Part shown: positions 61,027 to 64,000 of the stretch, piece after piece
Layout: each line of letters opens with the position of its first letter
Position numbering within the stretch: the stretch's first letter is position 1
From: an uncultured Clostridia bacterium
GTDB lineage: Bacteria > Bacillota > Clostridia > Oscillospirales > Acutalibacteraceae
Direction of reading: 5' to 3'
Length of the DNA: 64,000 nucleotides
Assembly (NCBI GenBank): GCA_937898625.1
Contig: CALEJF010000015.1
Span: forward strand, 3,295 to 67,294
Notes under the pieces: model-generated
Seen by the model: only the letters and a program-made list of their open reading frames with translations
Told to the model about the DNA's origin: nothing
Database searches by the model: none
Program-made: the position numbers and the translations under genes

Positions 61027-61335
61027 CTATTCCCCTGCTATATTTTTATTATTCTCTTGACTTATACTTGGTGAAAAAGTTTGTTTGACTACATTTTTAA
61101 AGGTATCAAACAAGGTCGAAACCGCAATATCCCTTTCACAAATTGTTCCATAAAAAGTTTTTATATTTTGAGATAATTCGCTTTCGGTTTTACACACTCC
61201 ATATAATAAACATGTTACCAAAAGAGATGTCACAAGTTGAACTGCTATTACCTTAGATAAAAAACTTTGTTTACTCTCTGCCTTTTTATTTTTCTTTGTT
61301 CTTTCCCTGTTTGGAGTATAAAAATTATTGTCCAT
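61027..61335 (-). CDS. Short SpoIVFA-like membrane protein lacking the LytM domain
   Basis: The 102-residue product has a basic, Asn/Lys-rich N-terminus, one membrane helix (about residues 27-46) and an outside segment with LSQNIKTFYGTICERDIAVSTLFDTFKN. That layout resembles the N-terminal half of SpoIVFA, which holds SpoIVFB inactive. The LytM/M23 domain of the full protein is missing. The assignment depends mainly on position beside the M50 protease. Confidence 0.6.
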   Translation of the reverse strand: MDNNFYTPNRERTKKNKKAESKQSFLSKVIAVQLVTSLLVTCLLYGVCKTESELSQNIKTFYGTICERDIAVSTLFDTFKNVVKQTFSPSISQENNKNIAGE

Positions 61336-61377
61336 AATATCACCACTTGATTATATGATGAAATTATGGACAATATG

Positions 61378-62130
61378 TTATCTCTTGAAAAATCTGATTA
61401 TTTTTGCAAGTTCGCTTGAATTTACTGTATGTCTTCCATCAGCTGACTGAATAAAGTCAAGTAATTGTTTTTCCTTGTTGAAAATTTCCACACCAAGGTC
61501 TGCATCATCAACAATTTTAAGTTCAGAGCGGTCGTCAACAAAATAAACTATCGGATAAATATCTGCTGAAATATCAAAATCCTTGAACATTTCCGCCATT
61601 CTTCTGCCTTGACGATGGGACTGCTTAACAGGATTCCCTATTTCTTTTTCGTAAACTTTATCATTTTTACCGTGCTTAACCTGTTTCCAAGTTTGCTTTG
61701 AGGTTTTTCCACTGATTATTCCACGGTAATTCTTACTTTCAACAATGAAAACGCCATTTTTGCCGATAACAACAAAATCGAGTTCCATTGTCACACCACG
61801 ATTTAGAATAACGGGATTAGTAAGAATCGTATATTCCTTCGGAAGTTTTTGAAGAATTTTAAGTGTCATTTCTTCCCCGCGGACACCTGACTGTAAAATT
61901 CCAAGATTTTTACGAAAAACAAGAAAAACTACAAAAAGAACAAGTGCCAATACCAGCAGAACAATTGGAAAAACAACGGAAATTGTTGATTTTTTAAGTA
62001 AAATTGCAAATAACATTCCAAGTCCAAGACCTGCAAAAAGGAAAACAAGGAGAATTGCTAAAGCAGTTTTCAAAAATGCCTTGTTTTTATTCTTTTTGAG
62101 TTCTGATTTTAATTTAACTATTCTTGACAT
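61378..62130 (-). CDS. NERD-domain membrane protein
   Basis: The 250-residue product has two membrane helices (about 21-43 and 50-71) and a cytoplasmic NERD (nuclease-related) domain: GVRGEEMTLKILQKLP, then ELDFVVIGKNGVFIVESKNYRG with the acidic and Lys residues of the nuclease-like site, and PIVYFVD. The domain is related to PD-(D/E)XK enzymes; activity in this family is largely untested. AAAGGTG precedes the ATG. It lies between ilvD (3-bp gap) and the SpoIVF-like genes. Confidence 0.88.
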   Translation of the reverse strand: MSRIVKLKSELKKNKNKAFLKTALAILLVFLFAGLGLGMLFAILLKKSTISVVFPIVLLVLALVLFVVFLVFRKNLGILQSGVRGEEMTLKILQKLPKEYTILTNPVILNRGVTMELDFVVIGKNGVFIVESKNYRGIISGKTSKQTWKQVKHGKNDKVYEKEIGNPVKQSHRQGRRMAEMFKDFDISADIYPIVYFVDDRSELKIVDDADLGVEIFNKEKQLLDFIQSADGRHTVNSSELAKIIRFFKR

Positions 62131-62133
62131 AGC

Positions 62134-63807
62134 TTAAAACACCTTTTTCATAACTGCGCCATCTTTTGCAGATGATACAAGAGTTGAATAACGAGCAAGC
62201 CAACCTGATTTAACATTTGGTTCAGGTTTAACATATGATTTTCTTCTCTCGTTAAGTTCTTCGTCAGAAACCTTAACATTGATTTTGCTTGCCGGAATAT
62301 CAATTTCGATAATATCACCCTCGTAAATAAGACCGATTTCACCACCTGCAGCAGCCTCAGGAGAAACATGTCCAATTGATGCACCACGGGATGCACCACT
62401 GAAACGACCGTCAGTAATTAGAGCAACAGTTTTATCAAGTTTCATGCCTGCAAGCGCAGAAGTTGGGTTGAGCATTTCTCTCATACCAGGGCCACCAACG
62501 GGACCTTCATAGCGGATAACAACAACATCACCGTGAGTGATTTTTCCGTTGTAAATAGCGTCAATTGCCTCGTCTTCAGAGTTAAATACTCTTGCAGGAC
62601 CTGAATGAACAAGCATTTCAGGAGCAACTGCTGAACGCTTAACTACGCAACCATCTTTTGCGATATTACCCCAAAGGATTGCAATACCACCTGTTTCACT
62701 ATATGGATTATCAATAGGACGAATAGCATCTGTATTCTTAATATATGCACCCTCTATATTCTCCCCAACTGTTTTGCCTGTTGCAGTAATGAGTGACAAA
62801 TCAAGGAGATTCTTCTTTGCAAGTTCAGCCTGAACTGCAGGAATACCGCCTGCATTGTTAAGGTCGTGCATATGTGTTCCACCTGCAGGAGCAAGATGGC
62901 AAAGGTTAGGCACTTTTGCACTAATTTCATTGAACATATGTAGGTCGACAGGAACACCTGCTTCGTTAGCAATTGCAAGAAGGTGGAGAACACTGTTTGA
63001 TGAACAACCGAGTGCCATATCGCAAGCGAGAGCATTACGGATTGACTTTTCATTAATAATATCACGAGCCTTGATGTCTTTTTCCACAAGGTTCATAATT
63101 GCCATACCTGCGTGTTTTGCAAGTTGGATACGACCGCTATGTACAGCAGGGATTGTACCGTTACCGGGAAGAGCAATACCAACTGCCTCTGCAAGGCAGT
63201 TCATAGAGTTTGCTGTGTACATACCTGAACAAGAGCCACAACCGGGGCAAACATTTTCTTCAAATTCAAGGAGTTTGCAGTCGTCGATAATTCCTGCTTT
63301 TTTAGCACCAACTGCCTCAAACATTTTTGAAAGTGATGTTTCTACACCGTCAATAAGACCTGACATCATTGGTCCGCCTGAACAAACAACTGCAGGGATA
63401 TTAAGACGAACTGCAGCCATAATCATGCCCGGAACAATTTTGTCGCAGTTAGGAACAAGAACAGCACCGTCAAAACCGTGAGCCATAATCATTGTTTCAA
63501 CGCTATCGGCAATAAGTTCACGAGAGGCAAGAGAATATTTCATACCAATATGTCCCATAGCAATACCATCGCAAACACCAATTGCAGGCACCATTACAGG
63601 AGTACCACCTGCCATACGAACACCTGCTTTTACTGCCTCTGTAATTTTATCAAGGTGAATATGACCCGGTACAATTTCACTGTGTGCTGACACAACAGCA
63701 ATTAAAGGTCTTTCAAGTTCTTCTTTTGTATAGCCCATCGCGTAGAAAAGGCTTCTGTTAGGTGCTCTTTCAACACCTTTTACTACATTTTCACTTCTTA
63801 AAGTCAT
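62134..63807 (-). CDS. ilvD: Dihydroxy-acid dehydratase
   Basis: The 557-residue Fe-S enzyme makes the 2-keto acids of valine and isoleucine. VPNCDKIVPGM and PGCGSCSGMYTANSM carry the cluster cysteines, and TDGRFSGASRGASIGHVSPEAAAGG is split near residue 465. Other signature parts (HIGMKYSLASRE, ALACDMALGCSSNSVLHL) are intact. TAGGAGGAC precedes the ATG. No other ilv or leu genes are visible in the window, so it stands apart from the rest of its pathway here. Confidence 0.97.
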   Translation of the reverse strand: MTLRSENVVKGVERAPNRSLFYAMGYTKEELERPLIAVVSAHSEIVPGHIHLDKITEAVKAGVRMAGGTPVMVPAIGVCDGIAMGHIGMKYSLASRELIADSVETMIMAHGFDGAVLVPNCDKIVPGMIMAAVRLNIPAVVCSGGPMMSGLIDGVETSLSKMFEAVGAKKAGIIDDCKLLEFEENVCPGCGSCSGMYTANSMNCLAEAVGIALPGNGTIPAVHSGRIQLAKHAGMAIMNLVEKDIKARDIINEKSIRNALACDMALGCSSNSVLHLLAIANEAGVPVDLHMFNEISAKVPNLCHLAPAGGTHMHDLNNAGGIPAVQAELAKKNLLDLSLITATGKTVGENIEGAYIKNTDAIRPIDNPYSETGGIAILWGNIAKDGCVVKRSAVAPEMLVHSGPARVFNSEDEAIDAIYNGKITHGDVVVIRYEGPVGGPGMREMLNPTSALAGMKLDKTVALITDGRFSGASRGASIGHVSPEAAAGGEIGLIYEGDIIEIDIPASKINVKVSDEELNERRKSYVKPEPNVKSGWLARYSTLVSSAKDGAVMKKVF

Positions 63808-63898
63808 AATTAGTCCTCCTACAATTATGTAGTTTTAAATATTAAATTATATTTTATACTTATGCGACAATTTTTTCAAGGGGGAATAGAAAATAATT

Positions 63899-63930
63899 AT
63901 AAAAACGGACTCCCCTTTTCAGAGGAGCCC
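63899..63930 (-). terminator. Terminator after the partial gene at the right edge
   Basis: GGGCTCCTCT...GGGGAGTCC (63930-63907) pairs and is followed by GTTTTTATAA on the minus strand, ending the gene that enters from the right edge. Confidence 0.75.
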
Positions 63931-63945
63931 TATGCGACTGTTAAA

Positions 63946-64000
63946 TTATTCAATTATAAGTTTACCGTCAGCATCAACATTGTAATGACCGACTGTGATT
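63946..64000 (-). CDS. C-terminal end of an unidentified protein (partial)
   Basis: The last 17 codons of a minus-strand gene enter from the right edge, reading ITVGHYNVDADGKLIIE and then TAA (63948-63946). The frame is supported by the terminator just after its stop. The piece is too short to name; the end resembles tails of repeat-bearing surface proteins, which is only a guess. Confidence 0.6.
   Translation of the reverse strand, partial: ITVGHYNVDADGKLIIE

Noticed and set aside
62855..63481. 208-codon open frame antisense to ilvD
   Set aside because: The minus-strand frame is unmistakable ilvD, and the antisense frame is a by-product of its codon use.
1..64000. CRISPR array, prophage, insertion sequence or restriction-defence island
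   Set aside because: No spaced direct repeats, cas genes, integrase, transposase, phage structural or restriction genes were seen on either strand. The NERD protein alone is not evidence of a defence island.

Overview
The window is about 64 kb of low-GC, tightly packed chromosome from an anaerobic, spore-forming Firmicute of class Clostridia, most like the gut Ruminococcaceae/Oscillospiraceae group. The lineage is inferred from gene content; no 16S gene is present. Sporulation and germination genes are scattered throughout: gpr-spoIIP, a lone spoVAE, a SigH-like sigma factor, ypeB, a SpoIVFA/SpoIVFB-like pair and a SpoIID-domain protein. A canonical bile salt hydrolase, BspA-type leucine-rich repeat proteins, a dockerin-bearing protease, GH5 and GH43 glycosidases and an arabinose operon point to the gut. 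No phage, insertion sequence, rRNA operon or CRISPR array was seen.

Layout. 1-2.5 kb: a partial BspA-like surface protein, preceded by an independent structured small RNA with its own promoter and terminator. 2.5-2.7 kb: a GC-rich repeat island. 2.7-13.5 kb: housekeeping and sporulation genes (DUF2804, YhaM-like nuclease, spoIIP, gpr, rpsT, spoVAE, a SigH-like sigma factor, phosphoglucomutase, ComM) and thiT under a TPP riboswitch. 13.6-17.6 kb: recD2 and a secreted lipase. 17.6-27.7 kb: a long minus-strand run reading nifS-like, thiI, two class B sortases, a CinA-like/SpoIID fusion, galE, lemA, a TPM protein, a HAD phosphatase and then rnpB (RNase P RNA). 27.8-33.6 kb: ypeB plus a lipoprotein, pnuC with a structured leader, bile salt hydrolase plus an MFS carrier, and a FliB-like protein. 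33.6-38.3 kb: a subtilase with LRR repeats and a dockerin, and an SH3/C39 protein. 38.4-48.5 kb: aquaporin, GH43, tRNA-Ser(CGA), an oxidoreductase, upp, rpiB-tsaB-tsaE, glutamate dehydrogenase, and a GNAT gene with a permease. 48.5-53.7 kb: araD-araA-FGGY kinase and GH5. 53.8-64 kb: prmA, a terminal-inverted-repeat element, rplS with a leader, an XRE regulator, a second MFS carrier, the radical SAM/DUF2344 pair, SpoIVF-like genes, a NERD protein and ilvD.

The most unusual items are three. First, the protein at 21064-23166 carries a degenerate CinA-like cytoplasmic half joined through one membrane helix to an outside SpoIID domain, and it sits in line with two paralogous class B sortases sharing an extra C-terminal tail. 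Second, the roughly 160-nt RNA at 2281-2440 begins exactly where its 11-bp closing stem begins. Third, the 1129-residue protein at 33658-37047 combines subtilase, BspA-type LRR and dockerin domains. Sigma-A-type promoters with 16-18 bp spacers and hairpin terminators are easy to read in this AT-rich DNA, so many are listed. All were identified by eye.
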